A stretch of DNA of 64,000 bases from Halogeometricum sp. S1BR25-6 (GCF_031624495.1 NZ_JAMQOP010000002.1:930001-994000); one strand, 5' to 3'. Shown: positions 35,713 through 44,904, counted from the stretch's first letter. Program-made: numbers and translations. Notes: generated by a model from the sequence alone, not told the origin.

Positions 35713-36219
35713 ATGGCTCCGAGACGGGTACCGGAGGACGGGCGAATTACGGAACCGGGCGAGTACGCGCTGACGGGGAACAGAACCGTCCGCGGCGCCT
35801 CGCCGCCGTCAGAAGCGATGATTCGAATCGCCGCCGACGGCGTCACGCTCGACGGCCGAGGGCACGCCCTCGTCGGCGGCGGCGTCTCGGACACGACGGC
35901 GATAGCGGCGGACGGCGAGTCGGGAGTCTCCGAGGTGGTCGTCGAGAACGTCGCCGTCGAGGCGTGGGAAGTCGGTCTCTCCTTCCGGAATCTGGGTCGC
36001 GCGACGGTGCGCGGCGTCGAGGCGACGGGAAACAGCTACGGACTCCTCCTCGAAGGGGTGGCGGCCCTGCGCCTCGCGGACTGCGAGGTTCGGGAGAACC
36101 TCGTCGGTGTCTCCGCCGACGCGGCGTCGGCCCCGGTGGCGCCGGCGCTCGACTTCGGGAGCGGAACCGACGTTTCGGCGAACCGACTCGCGGACGTCCG
36201 CCGCGGGGACGACTGCTGA
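35713..36219 (+). CDS. right-handed beta-helix (NosD-like) repeat protein, short
   Basis: A protein of 168 residues from ATG 35713 (an upstream ATG at 35638 would give 193). ITEPGEYALTGNRTVRG followed by IRIAADGVTLDGRGHALVGGG is the usual entry of parallel beta-helix proteins of the NosD/CASH type. Three or four coils follow, such as VVVENVAVEAWEVGLSF, ATVRGVEATGNSYGLLLEGV and LADCEVRENLVGVS. No signal peptide is visible, and it is short for the class, so it may be a fragment. It converges with the glycosidase gene, one base separating the stops. Confidence 0.7.
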   Translation: MAPRRVPEDGRITEPGEYALTGNRTVRGASPPSEAMIRIAADGVTLDGRGHALVGGGVSDTTAIAADGESGVSEVVVENVAVEAWEVGLSFRNLGRATVRGVEATGNSYGLLLEGVAALRLADCEVRENLVGVSADAASAPVAPALDFGSGTDVSANRLADVRRGDDC

Positions 36220-36220
36220 A

Positions 36221-37432
36221 TCAGCGGCAGGCGAACTCTTTGACGCCTGCCGCCCACTCCGGCCACTCCGGTCGCTCTTCGAGGCCGTCGACGGAGGGGT
36301 CGCCGGACATCGCCTTGATGGCGCGGGCGTCCTCCAGACTCCAGACGGCGCCGTCCTCGTGAAACAGACCGTTCAGGACGCCGTTGCCGCGCATCGGCGG
36401 GAGGTAAGCGGGTTTCACCATCAGCGACCAGAAGAAGTTCCCGAACCCCGAGTCGTGAATCGCCGGCGCGAGCGAGGCGTAGTTCGGGTAGGTGTGGTCG
36501 TCGCGCGGCGGGCAGGGACCGAACGGCGGCGACCGGACGCGTTGCCACTCGCTCAGCCATGTCGGGCCGTCGAACTCGTCGGCGAGGACGCGCATCCGGT
36601 CGAGAAAGCGCCGGTAGCGCTCCTCGGAGCGCGGAAAGTTGTAGTGGAACTGGAGGGCGTCGACGCCCCAATCGAGGTACGTCGCGTTGTTCACCATGCT
36701 CGTCGACCCGACGGTGAGCGGGACGGAGCCGCGGTTCCGAGCGAGCGCCTCGAACATCGACCGCGCGAACGGCTTGGCCCGCGCGTCCCAGTGCGGTTCG
36801 TTCATCACCTCAAGTGCGAGCAGTCGGTCGTCGTCGCCGTACCGTCTGGCGAACCACTCGACGAACCGTTCGGCCTCGCTCCACCGCGACCGGTCGGCGA
36901 GGAGGGCGTTCCCCGGCGACCGGACGCCGACGCCGGTGAACGGGTTGTCGTTGGTGAGGTTCTCATCGGTCGGCCAGACGCCGTTCCCCTCGAAGAGGCT
37001 GAACAGCACCGAAATGCCTCGCTCGGACGCCGCCCGGAGGAAGTGGTCGATTCGGCGTTCGTGCGCCTTCGGGTTCCGCTTCCAGAACTCGTAGCTCGTC
37101 CACGTCCGGACGGCGTTGAGGTTCACCGACGCGGCGTAGCCGAGGTCGCGTTCGACGACCGCCTCGTCGTAGCCCGCCCACATCTGATAGAACGTGAGCG
37201 CGCGGGCGGGCAGGTACATCGCCCCGCGGACGTCGATGGGTTCGGCGCTTTCGGTCGGCGCGTCGTCCTCGCAGTCGGACGCGTCCGACCCGTTCGGCGG
37301 GGGAGCCGCCCCTCCGGTACCGCCGGGTCGGCCGGGGATTCGGTCGCCGGCCGCGCGTCCGCCGACCGACGCGAGACCGGCCGCTGCCACCGAGGTCCTG
37401 AGAAACTCTCGTCGTCCACGCTCCGAGCCCAT
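36221..37432 (-). CDS. Tat-exported GH5-type glycoside hydrolase (endo-mannanase-like)
   Basis: A protein of 403 residues with a twin-arginine signal (GRREFLRTSVAAAGLASVGG, about 6-25) and a linker to about 65. A TIM-barrel glycosidase of clan GH-A follows, seen in VNLNAVRTWTSYEFW (about 103-117), the acid/base motif LEVMNEPHWD (Glu212) and the nucleophile motif TWLSEWQRV (Glu295). The NEP and SEW motifs and overall layout resemble GH5 mannan endo-beta-1,4-mannosidases and related enzymes, though substrate specificity is not proven. Likely secreted. Start ATG 37432. Confidence 0.82.
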   Translation of the reverse strand: MGSERGRREFLRTSVAAAGLASVGGRAAGDRIPGRPGGTGGAAPPPNGSDASDCEDDAPTESAEPIDVRGAMYLPARALTFYQMWAGYDEAVVERDLGYAASVNLNAVRTWTSYEFWKRNPKAHERRIDHFLRAASERGISVLFSLFEGNGVWPTDENLTNDNPFTGVGVRSPGNALLADRSRWSEAERFVEWFARRYGDDDRLLALEVMNEPHWDARAKPFARSMFEALARNRGSVPLTVGSTSMVNNATYLDWGVDALQFHYNFPRSEERYRRFLDRMRVLADEFDGPTWLSEWQRVRSPPFGPCPPRDDHTYPNYASLAPAIHDSGFGNFFWSLMVKPAYLPPMRGNGVLNGLFHEDGAVWSLEDARAIKAMSGDPSVDGLEERPEWPEWAAGVKEFACR

Positions 37433-37677
37433 GCCGTTTCCTACCGCGGACCAGCCAATAAGCGCCGGGGCCGCCGCGGTTCCTCGTCGGATTCGTCGTC
37501 CTCCTCGCCGACCGCACCGAGACCGAGGCGGAGTAGCACCGACGCACTCCGGCAAGCACGCGCGCCACCGAGTCACACCGGCGTTATCGCCGGCCGTCGA
37601 GCGGCGGAAGCGCCCGCGTGTCGGGCCGAGGTCGGACCCGAGCGGGTAAGACGCTCGGCGTCGAACCGTCGGGCGAC

Positions 37678-38322
37678 GTGATACTGGTAGTGGACAACGC
37701 GGTGGCGGGCGGACACATGGCCGGCGAAGTCGCTCGCCTGCTTCCGACCGAGGACGCGGAACTGCACGGCTACCCGAACGCTCCGACCGACCCGTCGCTC
37801 GACGGCGTCGACGGCGTCGTCCTCGGCGGGAGCGGGTGCGGCGTCTACGACGAACCCGACCAGCCGTGGATCGGGAGACAACAGCGGTTTGTGGAGACGG
37901 TGATGGAGGAGGAAATCCCGCTCCTCGGCGTCTGCTTCGGACACCAACTCGTAAACGCGGCCCTCGGCGGGACCGTCGTGGACAGCAAGGTGTCGCGGAA
38001 TCGACTCGTGAAGGCGTCGCTCGCCGAGGTTCCGCTGTTCGAGGGGGTCGAACCCGTGGTTCCGGTCCTCCACTCGGACCTCGTGACCGACCCCGGCGAG
38101 GGGATGGACGTCGTCGGCACGACGGACTACAACGAGTACTTCGCCACGCGCCACCGCGAACGCCCGGTCTGGACCGTCCAGTACCACCCCGAGTTCACGC
38201 CCACCATCCGGCCCGAATACGACGCCGTCTGGGAGGGAGGCGAGCGCACCTTCGCCGAGTCGACGGCGACGCGGACGCTGGAGAACTTCGCTCGGTTCTG
38301 TCGAGAAGAAAAGACGGCGTGA
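37678..38322 (+). CDS. class I glutamine amidotransferase (GuaA-N-like)
   Basis: A protein of 214 residues from GTG 37678 (another GTG at 37618 would add 20 non-family residues). The GATase triad is visible: Cys in LLGVCFGHQLVNAALGG (about 101-117), then His and Glu in TVQYHPEFTP (about 178-187). The oxyanion strand is DGVVLGGSGCGVYDEP. Haloarchaea encode separate GMP synthase glutaminase subunits and several look-alikes; no synthetase partner is adjacent, so it could be a stand-alone amidotransferase or a gamma-glutamyl hydrolase-like enzyme. Confidence 0.85.
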   Translation: MILVVDNAVAGGHMAGEVARLLPTEDAELHGYPNAPTDPSLDGVDGVVLGGSGCGVYDEPDQPWIGRQQRFVETVMEEEIPLLGVCFGHQLVNAALGGTVVDSKVSRNRLVKASLAEVPLFEGVEPVVPVLHSDLVTDPGEGMDVVGTTDYNEYFATRHRERPVWTVQYHPEFTPTIRPEYDAVWEGGERTFAESTATRTLENFARFCREEKTA

Positions 38323-38427
38323 GCGAACCTTCGACCATCGCGGGCATCGCCTCCTCGTCTCGGTGAATCGCCCGGCCGTCGGCGCGTGTGACGTCGGGGT
38401 TACCTGGTGAACCCGGCGTTCGCTGAG

Positions 38428-38435
38428 GTATATAC
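38428..38435 (+). promoter_or_regulatory. TATA box upstream of the VOC-family gene
   Basis: GTATATAC centred near 38431 would place transcription start near 38459, about 11 bp ahead of the chosen ATG at 38470 and inside the longer alternative frame, which supports the shorter protein. Confidence 0.5.
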
Positions 38436-38469
38436 CCGAGAGCGACGAACGGACGACCGAGAACCGCGA

Positions 38470-39309
38470 ATGACACGAAGTCCCCTCGTTCCCGACGCCG
38501 CGCGAATCGGCCGAACAGCGCTGACCGTGGCCGACCTCGACGCGACGACGGCGTTCTACCGCGACGTGGTCGGCCTGTCGGTGCTGTCAGAGACGGAGAC
38601 GATGGCAACCCTCGGCGTCGACGGAACGCCGCTGCTCGTCCTGCGGCGGGACGAGGACGCTCCGCCTCGAACCGACGACCGAGCGGGACTGTTCCACAAT
38701 GCGTTCAGGGTCCCCTCCCGCGCCGCGTTGGGTGCTGCGCTCGAACGGATTCGCGACCGGTCGGAACTGACCGGAGCCTCCGACCACGACGTGAGCGAGG
38801 CACTCTACCTCGTCGACCCGGAGGGAAACGGCGTCGAAATCTACGCTGACCGACCGCAGGAAGAGTGGCCCCGGGCCGTGGACGGGACGATAAGCATGGG
38901 GACGGCCCCGTTGGACCTCGACGACCTCCTCTCGGCGTCGGACGGCGCCGCGGCCGCCCCGCCCGGAACGACCGTCGGACACGTCCACCTGGAAGCGACG
39001 TCGCTGCCGGCGTCGCGGGCGTTCTACGCGGATACGCTCGGTCTGCGGGTGCAGTCGGAGTCGTCCTCGGCGCTGTTCCTCGCGGCGGGCGACTACCACC
39101 ACCACCTCGGCGTGAACGTCTGGAACGGGCGGGCGCGGCCGGCGGGCGGTCGCGGGGTGGCGTGGGTCGAGTTCCTCCTGCCCGACGCGGAGTCGCTGGC
39201 GGCGGTTCGACGGGGACTCGCGGCGGCGGACGTCTCGGTCACTGACCGCGACGAGGGATTCGAGGTGTCCGACCCGAGCGGAGTCGCCGTTCGGTTCCGC
39301 CTCGCGTAA
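38470..39309 (+). CDS. two-domain VOC superfamily protein (CatE-type glyoxalase/dioxygenase)
   Basis: A protein of 279 residues with two VOC modules: about 12-125 (IGRTALTVADLDATTAFYRDVVGLSV to LYLVDPEGNGVEIYADRP) and about 173-278 (VGHVHLEATSLPASRAFYADTLGLRV to DPSGVAVRFRLA). The metal residues expected are His in HNAF and the Glu of GVEIY in the first half, and HVHLE and HHHLGVN in the second. This is the layout of catechol 2,3-dioxygenase-like CatE proteins, which open ring diols or act on unknown substrates in archaea. The partner pathway is not evident. Confidence 0.85.
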   Translation: MTRSPLVPDAARIGRTALTVADLDATTAFYRDVVGLSVLSETETMATLGVDGTPLLVLRRDEDAPPRTDDRAGLFHNAFRVPSRAALGAALERIRDRSELTGASDHDVSEALYLVDPEGNGVEIYADRPQEEWPRAVDGTISMGTAPLDLDDLLSASDGAAAAPPGTTVGHVHLEATSLPASRAFYADTLGLRVQSESSSALFLAAGDYHHHLGVNVWNGRARPAGGRGVAWVEFLLPDAESLAAVRRGLAAADVSVTDRDEGFEVSDPSGVAVRFRLA

Positions 39310-39366
39310 TCGAACCGACATCGGAGACGACCGTTCGTTATCAGAGCCGATTTTTAGCGGCTAACG

Positions 39367-39374
39367 CATATATA
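39367..39374 (+). promoter_or_regulatory. TATA box ahead of the broken sensor-like gene
   Basis: CATATATA is centred about 24-27 bp before the ATG at 39394, so the promoter of this degenerate gene appears intact. Confidence 0.5.
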
Positions 39375-39393
39375 CTGAAACGATTACTCCGAT

Positions 39394-39952
39394 ATGTCCA
39401 GTTCAACAGCGGGAGCGCGGCTTCCGTCGCTGGGGAAGGTAGGGAGGAGGGGGAGAGACGTCGTCAGGTATATTCCGAACGGAGACTCCATTCCGGAGAA
39501 ATCCTGGCGCGCGCGCCATCGAGCTATCGTGCTGTTGCTGGCGGCGCACGCGCCGTTGCTCTTCGCGCTGGGGAGTTTCACCGGGACGGAACCGTACGTC
39601 ACGGGCGCGACGTTCACGGCCGTCCCGGAGACGCACCTCTTCGCGGGCGTCGGCGCCATCGTCGCGCTGACACTCCTGTCGGCGGTGCGCCATCGAACGG
39701 GTGGCCGAGCGCTCCCGAATCATCGCCGAGCGGAGCGAGTCGCTCGCGGACCGCGCCGAGAGCGGCGTGGCGACCATCTCGCAGGTTCGGTCGCGGCTCG
39801 ACGGTCTCACCGAACAGACGGCGGACCTGAAGTGTCGGCTCGACGCGTTCACCTGCGAGGCCGAGACGGAGATGGAGACCGGGACCGAGTCGGGGGCCGA
39901 GTCCGGGGCGGCCGGGACGGGACGAACGGCGACTCCGAGCGGGTCGCCCTGA
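39394..39952 (+). pseudogene. degenerate membrane sensor/transducer-like gene (truncated, frameshifted)
   Basis: The first frame from ATG 39394 gives about 97 residues: DVVRYIPNGDSIPEKSWRAR then two hydrophobic segments (HRAIVLLLAAHAPLLFALGS and HLFAGVGAIVALTLLSAV). This resembles the start of multi-TM haloarchaeal sensor or transducer proteins, which I recall beginning with a W..RHR motif. Coherent sequence then jumps near 39680-39690 into another frame, AIERVAERSRIIAERSESLADRAESG, a coiled coil ending at 39952. The central membrane and signalling domains are missing, so an internal deletion with frame loss is likely. The start frame itself runs on as Arg-rich sequence to 40107. Confidence 0.55.
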
Positions 39953-39985
39953 TTCTCCGGGCGCCGCGCGATTCCTTTCGGTCGT

Positions 39986-40603
39986 TCAGAGCACGCGGAA
40001 CACGCGAACCGTGTCGCGCTTGCCCGGTTCCGAGAGGAGTTGGGCGAGGCCGAGGTCGGAGAACACCCGCTTCCAGTTTCTGTGATAGAGCGGGAAGTCG
40101 TCGTTGACGTAGCTCACTTCGGCGCCGTCGCGACCGCGTTGCGGGCTATTCCCCTCGTTCTCCGCGGTTATCAGGAGGTCCGACGTGACTCGAATCAGCT
40201 CCTCGAACACCCACGTCTCGTCGGGGTGGACGTGTTGGAGCGTCTCGACGGAGTACACTACGTCGAAGGCGTCGTCGTCGAACTCGGCGACCACGTCCTC
40301 GATGGCGCCGACGTGAAACGTCCCCGTCTGCGCGAGTTCGGGGAAGTGCTTGTCCATCACGTCGAAGGCGTCCTCGTTGATGTCGACGCCGGTGAGGTTC
40401 TCGTACCCCGCCTCAAGCAGGTGCGCGAGGTGGCGGCCGGAGCTACAGCCGACCTCCAGTATCGCGGCGTCCTCGTCGACGTAGTGTTCGAAGACGGTGG
40501 CGAGCGTCTCGCTCACCTCGTTCGGCCCGATTTCGGCGTAGTAGCCCGGCGAGAAGTCCCCCGAGCGCTCGGCCCAACCGCGGCGGTTGTCGTCCGGTTG
40601 CAC
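39986..40603 (-). CDS. class I SAM-dependent methyltransferase
   Basis: A protein of 205 residues with a complete Rossmann-like methyltransferase core. AAILEVGCSSGRHLAHLLEAGYENLTGVDINEDAFDVM (about 45-82) contains motif I ExGCxxG and the acidic post-I residue. DAFDVVYSVETLQHVHPDE (about 109-127) is motif IV and ELIRVTSDLLITAENEG follows. The acceptor is unknown; small-molecule or protein methyltransfer is possible. The start is the ATG at 40603, and the gene precedes the htrA-like gene with a 69-bp gap on the same strand. Confidence 0.85.
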   Translation of the reverse strand: MQPDDNRRGWAERSGDFSPGYYAEIGPNEVSETLATVFEHYVDEDAAILEVGCSSGRHLAHLLEAGYENLTGVDINEDAFDVMDKHFPELAQTGTFHVGAIEDVVAEFDDDAFDVVYSVETLQHVHPDETWVFEELIRVTSDLLITAENEGNSPQRGRDGAEVSYVNDDFPLYHRNWKRVFSDLGLAQLLSEPGKRDTVRVFRVL

Positions 40604-40672
40604 GGGCGGGGGGACGGCGCCGAGGAGTAAAGCCTCCCCGGAATCCGCCGCGTCGGCCGCGCGGCGCGAGCG

Positions 40673-41770
40673 CTACCGTGAGGTCGTGTCCGGTCGTCGC
40701 GGACGCGTGCCCAGCGTGAACTCCACGCGCTGTCGCCGACCGTCGCGGAGCACCGCGACGCGAATCGAGTCGCCGGGCGACGCCCGCAGGGCGAGGTAGG
40801 AGGCGAGTTGCTGTCGGCTGTCGACCCGTTCGCCGCCGACGCTGACGACGACGTCGCCCGCCTGCAGGGCGTCGTCGGACGGTCCGTCGTCGAGCACGTC
40901 GGTGACGAGGACCCCCCGAGGGTTCGAGAGCCCGAGCTGTTCTGCGACGTTCGGCGTCACCGTCCGGAGCGCGGCCCCCATGTACGCGTGGCGGTACTCG
41001 CCGTCTTCGATGAGTGCGGGCACGACCCGCTTCACCAGCGCCGCCGAGATGGCGAACGCGAGGTTCTCCCCGCCGCCGGAGTTGATGACGCCGACCACCT
41101 CGCCGTCGAGGGTGACGAGCGGTCCCCCCGAGTTCCCGGGATTGACCGGCGCGCCGGTCTGGATGGCGTCGGGGATGCGGTAGCCGTTCGGCGCGGGGAT
41201 GAGACGGTTGACGCCGCTGACGAGGCCGGAGGTGACCGACCCTTCGAGACCGTACGGGTTGCCGATGGCGACCACCTCCGTCCCGATGGCCGGTTGCTCG
41301 TCGACCATCGGGAGCGGTTCCGCGTCGTCGGGGCGGTTCTCCACTCGCACCACCGCGAGGTCGGCGGAGGGGTCGACGCCGACGACGGACGCCGAGCGCC
41401 ACTCGCCGTCGGTGAAGCGCACCTGCACCTCGGAGGCGTCACCGACGACGTGGGCGTTGGTGACGACGAAGTTATCCCGGTAGACGAACCCCGACCCCTG
41501 CCCGCCGGAGGACACCTGTATCAGGACGACCGAGTCGATGACGTTCCGGTAGACCTCGGTGTACTCGCCCGCGGCCTCGGTTCCAGTCCCGGCTTCGGCG
41601 GCCGTCTCCGCCGCGGTCGATTCGGCCGTCGATGCGGACGACGTCGACGCCGAAGTCGACGAAGCGGTCGGCGAAGACGAAGATTCGTTCCCGTTACAGC
41701 CGGCGAGAGCGGCCGCGAAAGCGACGCCCGCACCTCGGAGAACGCGCCGACGACTCGGTGAGTCAGGCAT
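40673..41770 (-). CDS. HtrA/DegP-like S1C serine protease, Tat lipoprotein
   Basis: A protein of 365 residues. SRRRVLRGAGVAFAAALAGC is a twin-arginine plus lipobox signal (Cys25). A Ser/Thr/Ala-rich linker (about 27-65) follows. The trypsin-like domain has the catalytic triad His107 (VTNAHVVG), Asp137 (PSADLAVV) and Ser214 (PGNSGGPLVT). A C-terminal PDZ domain (about 275-355) contains GVLVTDVLDDGPSDDALQAGDVVVSVGGERV. It should sit on the outer face of the membrane and degrade or refold damaged exported proteins. The ATG at 41770 gives the complete Tat signal. Confidence 0.93.
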   Translation of the reverse strand: MPDSPSRRRVLRGAGVAFAAALAGCNGNESSSSPTASSTSASTSSASTAESTAAETAAEAGTGTEAAGEYTEVYRNVIDSVVLIQVSSGGQGSGFVYRDNFVVTNAHVVGDASEVQVRFTDGEWRSASVVGVDPSADLAVVRVENRPDDAEPLPMVDEQPAIGTEVVAIGNPYGLEGSVTSGLVSGVNRLIPAPNGYRIPDAIQTGAPVNPGNSGGPLVTLDGEVVGVINSGGGENLAFAISAALVKRVVPALIEDGEYRHAYMGAALRTVTPNVAEQLGLSNPRGVLVTDVLDDGPSDDALQAGDVVVSVGGERVDSRQQLASYLALRASPGDSIRVAVLRDGRRQRVEFTLGTRPRRPDTTSR

Positions 41771-42014
41771 GACGACGTCACGTACCTGGCAGTGACACAT
41801 AGTGACAACGGCCGCCCGAATTCGCGAGCCACCGCGTCGGCACGTCCCCGGCTACCCCGCCGCGGCCGGCGCCGCCTTCGGCGACTCCGACTCCGGGCGA
41901 ACCGCCAGCGAAGGGGATCGAAAAGCGGAGAAAGTCGCCGGACGACGGCGGGGCTTGTGCATGAAGGCAGAGCCCCTAACTACGTCTCGCCGCTCGGTTA
42001 GGACGGATTATCTC

Positions 42015-43184
42015 ATGCCTATCAACGCTACAATTTACCGCGGTCCACACGAGATGTCGGTCGAAGAGATAGACGACCCCGAACTGGAGGGGCCGAACGA
42101 CGCCGTCGTCGACATCACGACGACGGCCATCTGCGGGTCGGACCTCCACATGTACGAGGGTCGGACGACCATCGACGAGGGCCGCGCGTTCGGCCACGAA
42201 ATCATGGGCGTCATCGACGAAGTCGGCGAGGGCGTCGAGAGCTTCGAACCCGGCGACCGGGTCGTCCTGCCGTTCAACGTCGCCTGCGGCCACTGTCGCA
42301 ACTGCGTCGACGACTACACCGCCTTCTGCGAGAACGTCGACTCCGACACGCCCGGCGGCGTCTACGGCTACGCGATGATGGGCTCGTATCAAGGCGGGCA
42401 GGCCGAGAAGGTGCGCGTCCCGCACGCCGACTTCAACGCCCTGCCCCTCCCCGACGGCGACGAACACGAGGAGGACTTCATCATGCTCGCCGACGTGTTC
42501 CCGACGGGGTGGCACGGTTGCGAACTCGCCGACCTGCGCTCCGGGGAGTCCGTCGTCGTCTTCGGCGGCGGTCCGGTCGGTCTGATGGCCGCCTACAGCG
42601 CGAAACTGAAGGGCGCCTCCGAGATATACCTCGTCGACCGGGTGGAGAGCCGCCTCGAACTCGCCGAGGAGCACTGCGACGCGACGACGGTGAACTTCGA
42701 GGAGGAGGACCCCACCGAGGTCATCCCCGAGATGCACGGCGGGAAAGTCGACAAGGGCGTCGACGCCGTCGGCTACCAAGCCATCGACGGCGGCCGGCAC
42801 AGTCACGGCGAGAGCGCCTACGAGAAATCCCGCGAGAACCCCTCGCAGGTCATCAACGACCTCATCGGCACCGTCCGCCCGACGGGGAAAGTCGGCGTCG
42901 TCGGCGTCTACTTCTCCGCGGACCCGAACCCGCCCGAACACGTGCAGGAACCGGGCGAACTCAGCATCGACTTCGGGAAACTGTTCGAGAGCGGACTCCG
43001 CGTCGGCACCGGCCAGTGCGACGTGAAGCGCTACGACCGCCGCCTGCGAAACATGATAGAGCAGGGCCGCGCGGAACCCGGCTTCATCGTCTCGCACGTG
43101 GAACCGCTGGAGAAGGCGCCGGAGATGTACGAGCGGTTCGACGAGCGCGAAGAGGGCGTCACCAAGGTCCTGCTGAAACCGTAG
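42015..43184 (+). CDS. zinc-dependent alcohol/formaldehyde dehydrogenase (MDR superfamily)
   Basis: A protein of 389 residues of the medium-chain dehydrogenase family. Catalytic zinc ligands are Cys40 (TAICGSDLH) and His61-Glu62 (GHE). The structural zinc is bound by Cys91, Cys94, Cys97 and Cys105 (CGHCRNC and FCENV). The cofactor motif is VVFGGGPVGLMAAYSAKLKGAS. The insertion around 255-285 (YQAIDGGRHSHGESAYEKSREN) and overall length match glutathione-independent formaldehyde dehydrogenase-like proteins. It oxidises an alcohol or aldehyde with NAD(P). ATG 42015 is the start; the upstream extension lacks family similarity. Confidence 0.9.
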   Translation: MPINATIYRGPHEMSVEEIDDPELEGPNDAVVDITTTAICGSDLHMYEGRTTIDEGRAFGHEIMGVIDEVGEGVESFEPGDRVVLPFNVACGHCRNCVDDYTAFCENVDSDTPGGVYGYAMMGSYQGGQAEKVRVPHADFNALPLPDGDEHEEDFIMLADVFPTGWHGCELADLRSGESVVVFGGGPVGLMAAYSAKLKGASEIYLVDRVESRLELAEEHCDATTVNFEEEDPTEVIPEMHGGKVDKGVDAVGYQAIDGGRHSHGESAYEKSRENPSQVINDLIGTVRPTGKVGVVGVYFSADPNPPEHVQEPGELSIDFGKLFESGLRVGTGQCDVKRYDRRLRNMIEQGRAEPGFIVSHVEPLEKAPEMYERFDEREEGVTKVLLKP

Positions 43185-43218
43185 CGGGACGCAGCGAGTC
43201 CGAGTTTCGAGTTTCGAG

Positions 43219-43554
43219 TTACCGCCGTCCGGGGTCCGGTCGCTCCGCCTTCGGGCCGGGCTTCCACGTGTTACCTTCGAGCGTGACGAGGTCGTAGCGT
43301 TTGAGCACCTGCAGCAGGTCGACGACGGCCTCGGCGTCGTAGTCGACGGTCATCTCCTCGGGCAGTCTGTCGGCGATGGCCGACCGCGTTCCCTCCTCCA
43401 TCCGGTCGAGCGTGTCGAGGAGGATGTCGACGTCCTCCATCAGCGGTTCGAGGCCCGGCCGACCCTCTTCTTCGGCGTGAAGCTTCGACAGCACCTCGTC
43501 GTACGACCCCGTAATCTCCATCGTCACCGAGACGTCGTCCTCATCTGAATCCAT
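43219..43554 (-). CDS. conserved haloarchaeal protein of unknown function
   Basis: A soluble acidic protein of 111 residues: a short strand VSVTMEITGSYDEVL, a helical middle (LEPLMEDVDILLDTLDRMEEGTR) and a C-terminal winged-helix-like part (DYDAEAVVDLLQVLKRYDLVTLEGNTWKPG). The C-terminus could be a small DNA-binding domain, but this is inference only. The start is the ATG at 43554, about 30 bp from a possible TATA element (CTTATGG near 43588 on the minus strand). It converges with the dehydrogenase gene. Confidence 0.65.
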   Translation of the reverse strand: MDSDEDDVSVTMEITGSYDEVLSKLHAEEEGRPGLEPLMEDVDILLDTLDRMEEGTRSAIADRLPEEMTVDYDAEAVVDLLQVLKRYDLVTLEGNTWKPGPKAERPDPGRR

Positions 43555-43773
43555 GCTACCGGTATATGCGAGCAAAACACCATAAGCGTTCCCAACTGTC
43601 GGAGATGCGGAACGGTATCCCCGGATTCGCGTCCAGGCGAGCGCCGGCCGCGGTCGCGGTCGGCGGGTGTCGGCGCTCCGCGGTCCGGGCGGTCGGAGAC
43701 GCCGCTGCTCGGCGGAATCGCTCTCCGCGGTCGACCCCGGTCGAAGGGAGAAAAAGTGGCCCGTGCGGCGCCG

Positions 43774-44754
43774 CTACGCTTGTTCGGCGGGCGGCGCCTC
43801 GCCGTCGACGGCGCGCAGTCCCGGATTCGGTCCCGGCGTCGCAGTGCCGTTTTCGGACCCGTTCGTGACGGAGTCGAGCGGGTTCGCGTCGTCGCTCGTC
43901 TCGGTGGTGGCGTTTCCGAGCAGGTTGGTGTCGTCGCCCGACGCCGCCCCGTCCTTCGCGTCGGCCACCGCCGACGCGGTGGCGTTGCCGCTTCGCTGCT
44001 CCCGTATCCACGTTCGGTACTCCTCGTTTGAGACGACCACGACGTCGCCGCCCATCCGGGCGTGACCGGACCCGCAGAACTCGGCGCAGTAGAAGGGGTA
44101 GACCCCCTCCTCCGTCGCTTTCGTCCGGATGGTGGCGTACGTGCCCGGCATGGCGTCCTGTTTCAGTCCGAGTTTCGGTGAGTAGAAGGCGTGTATCACG
44201 TCTTTAGAACTGACGTGGAGGTAGACGTCTCGGTCTTTCGGAATGACCAGTTTCTTCTTCGTCGTCACGTTCTCCTCGCCCACGTACCGGAACTCCCAGC
44301 CCCATTGGTAGGCGAGCGCTTCGATTTCGACGGCGTTCGGGTCGTCGGGTTGAACCGCGCCTTGGAGGTACTGGTTCGTCCCGCCATCCTGCGGCCCGTT
44401 GTCGGCGGCGACGACCGGGGAGATGTAGGGGTTCGCCAACACGACCATCGAGGCGATGCCGACGAACGCGAGGATGAGAGCGGTGACGACGGTCCAGGTG
44501 ATTTCGAGTCGGCGGTTCTCCTCGGTCGGCGCCGGGTCGTCGTTGTCGCGGTAGCGGTAGATGGTGTAGAAGATGATGAACTCGACGGACATCATCAGCG
44601 GCAACGCGACGTACAGCAGTTTCCGGTTGAGGTTGTTGATGAGCGCCTTGTTGACCGATTGGGCCGCCGCGGGCGCCGTCGCGAGGGCGAGAAAGGCGAC
44701 GGCGACGGCGAGGAACCCGCCGAGGCGCGCAGGCGTCCGGTCCATTGTGCGCAT
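43774..44754 (-). CDS. coxB: haem-copper oxidase subunit II (CuA-containing)
   Basis: A protein of 326 residues. An N-terminal hydrophobic segment resembles a signal (about 13-32, ending APAAAQ). Two membrane helices follow at about 46-66 and 86-106, then a cupredoxin domain with the CuA ligands His188, Cys223, Glu225, Cys227, His231 and Met234 (YCAEFCGSGHARM). The segment EALAYQWGWEFRYVGEEN is the conserved aromatic electron-entry loop. A tail of about 70 residues, Asn/Thr/Gly-rich, lies outside. It accepts electrons from a copper protein or cytochrome and passes them to subunit I. Divergent from coxA. Confidence 0.95.
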   Translation of the reverse strand: MRTMDRTPARLGGFLAVAVAFLALATAPAAAQSVNKALINNLNRKLLYVALPLMMSVEFIIFYTIYRYRDNDDPAPTEENRRLEITWTVVTALILAFVGIASMVVLANPYISPVVAADNGPQDGGTNQYLQGAVQPDDPNAVEIEALAYQWGWEFRYVGEENVTTKKKLVIPKDRDVYLHVSSKDVIHAFYSPKLGLKQDAMPGTYATIRTKATEEGVYPFYCAEFCGSGHARMGGDVVVVSNEEYRTWIREQRSGNATASAVADAKDGAASGDDTNLLGNATTETSDDANPLDSVTNGSENGTATPGPNPGLRAVDGEAPPAEQA

Positions 44755-44870
44755 CTCCGAACGAAACGAACTAAACTCTGACGGGCCATCCGGCGCGACG
44801 GCGGACTGTCGCGCTCGGAAGCGCGTCTGAGCGGTCCGAGGATTGAATTTTCCAGCTTCTTGGGGAATAG

Positions 44871-44876
44871 ATTTAA
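44871..44876 (+). promoter_or_regulatory. TATA-like box of the coxA transcript
   Basis: ATTTAA lies about 30 bp before a small ATG at 44905 and about 70 bp before the coxA ATG at 44946, so transcription may begin at the mini-ORF. Confidence 0.4.
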
Positions 44877-44904
44877 TCGAGGGAGGTTCTTTCTCGAAGA
44901 CGAG

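Noticed and set aside
43556-44011. A 151-codon minus-strand frame between the 43219 gene and coxB
   Set aside because: Overlaps coxB in another frame and is Arg-rich; 43555-43773 shows no supportable gene.
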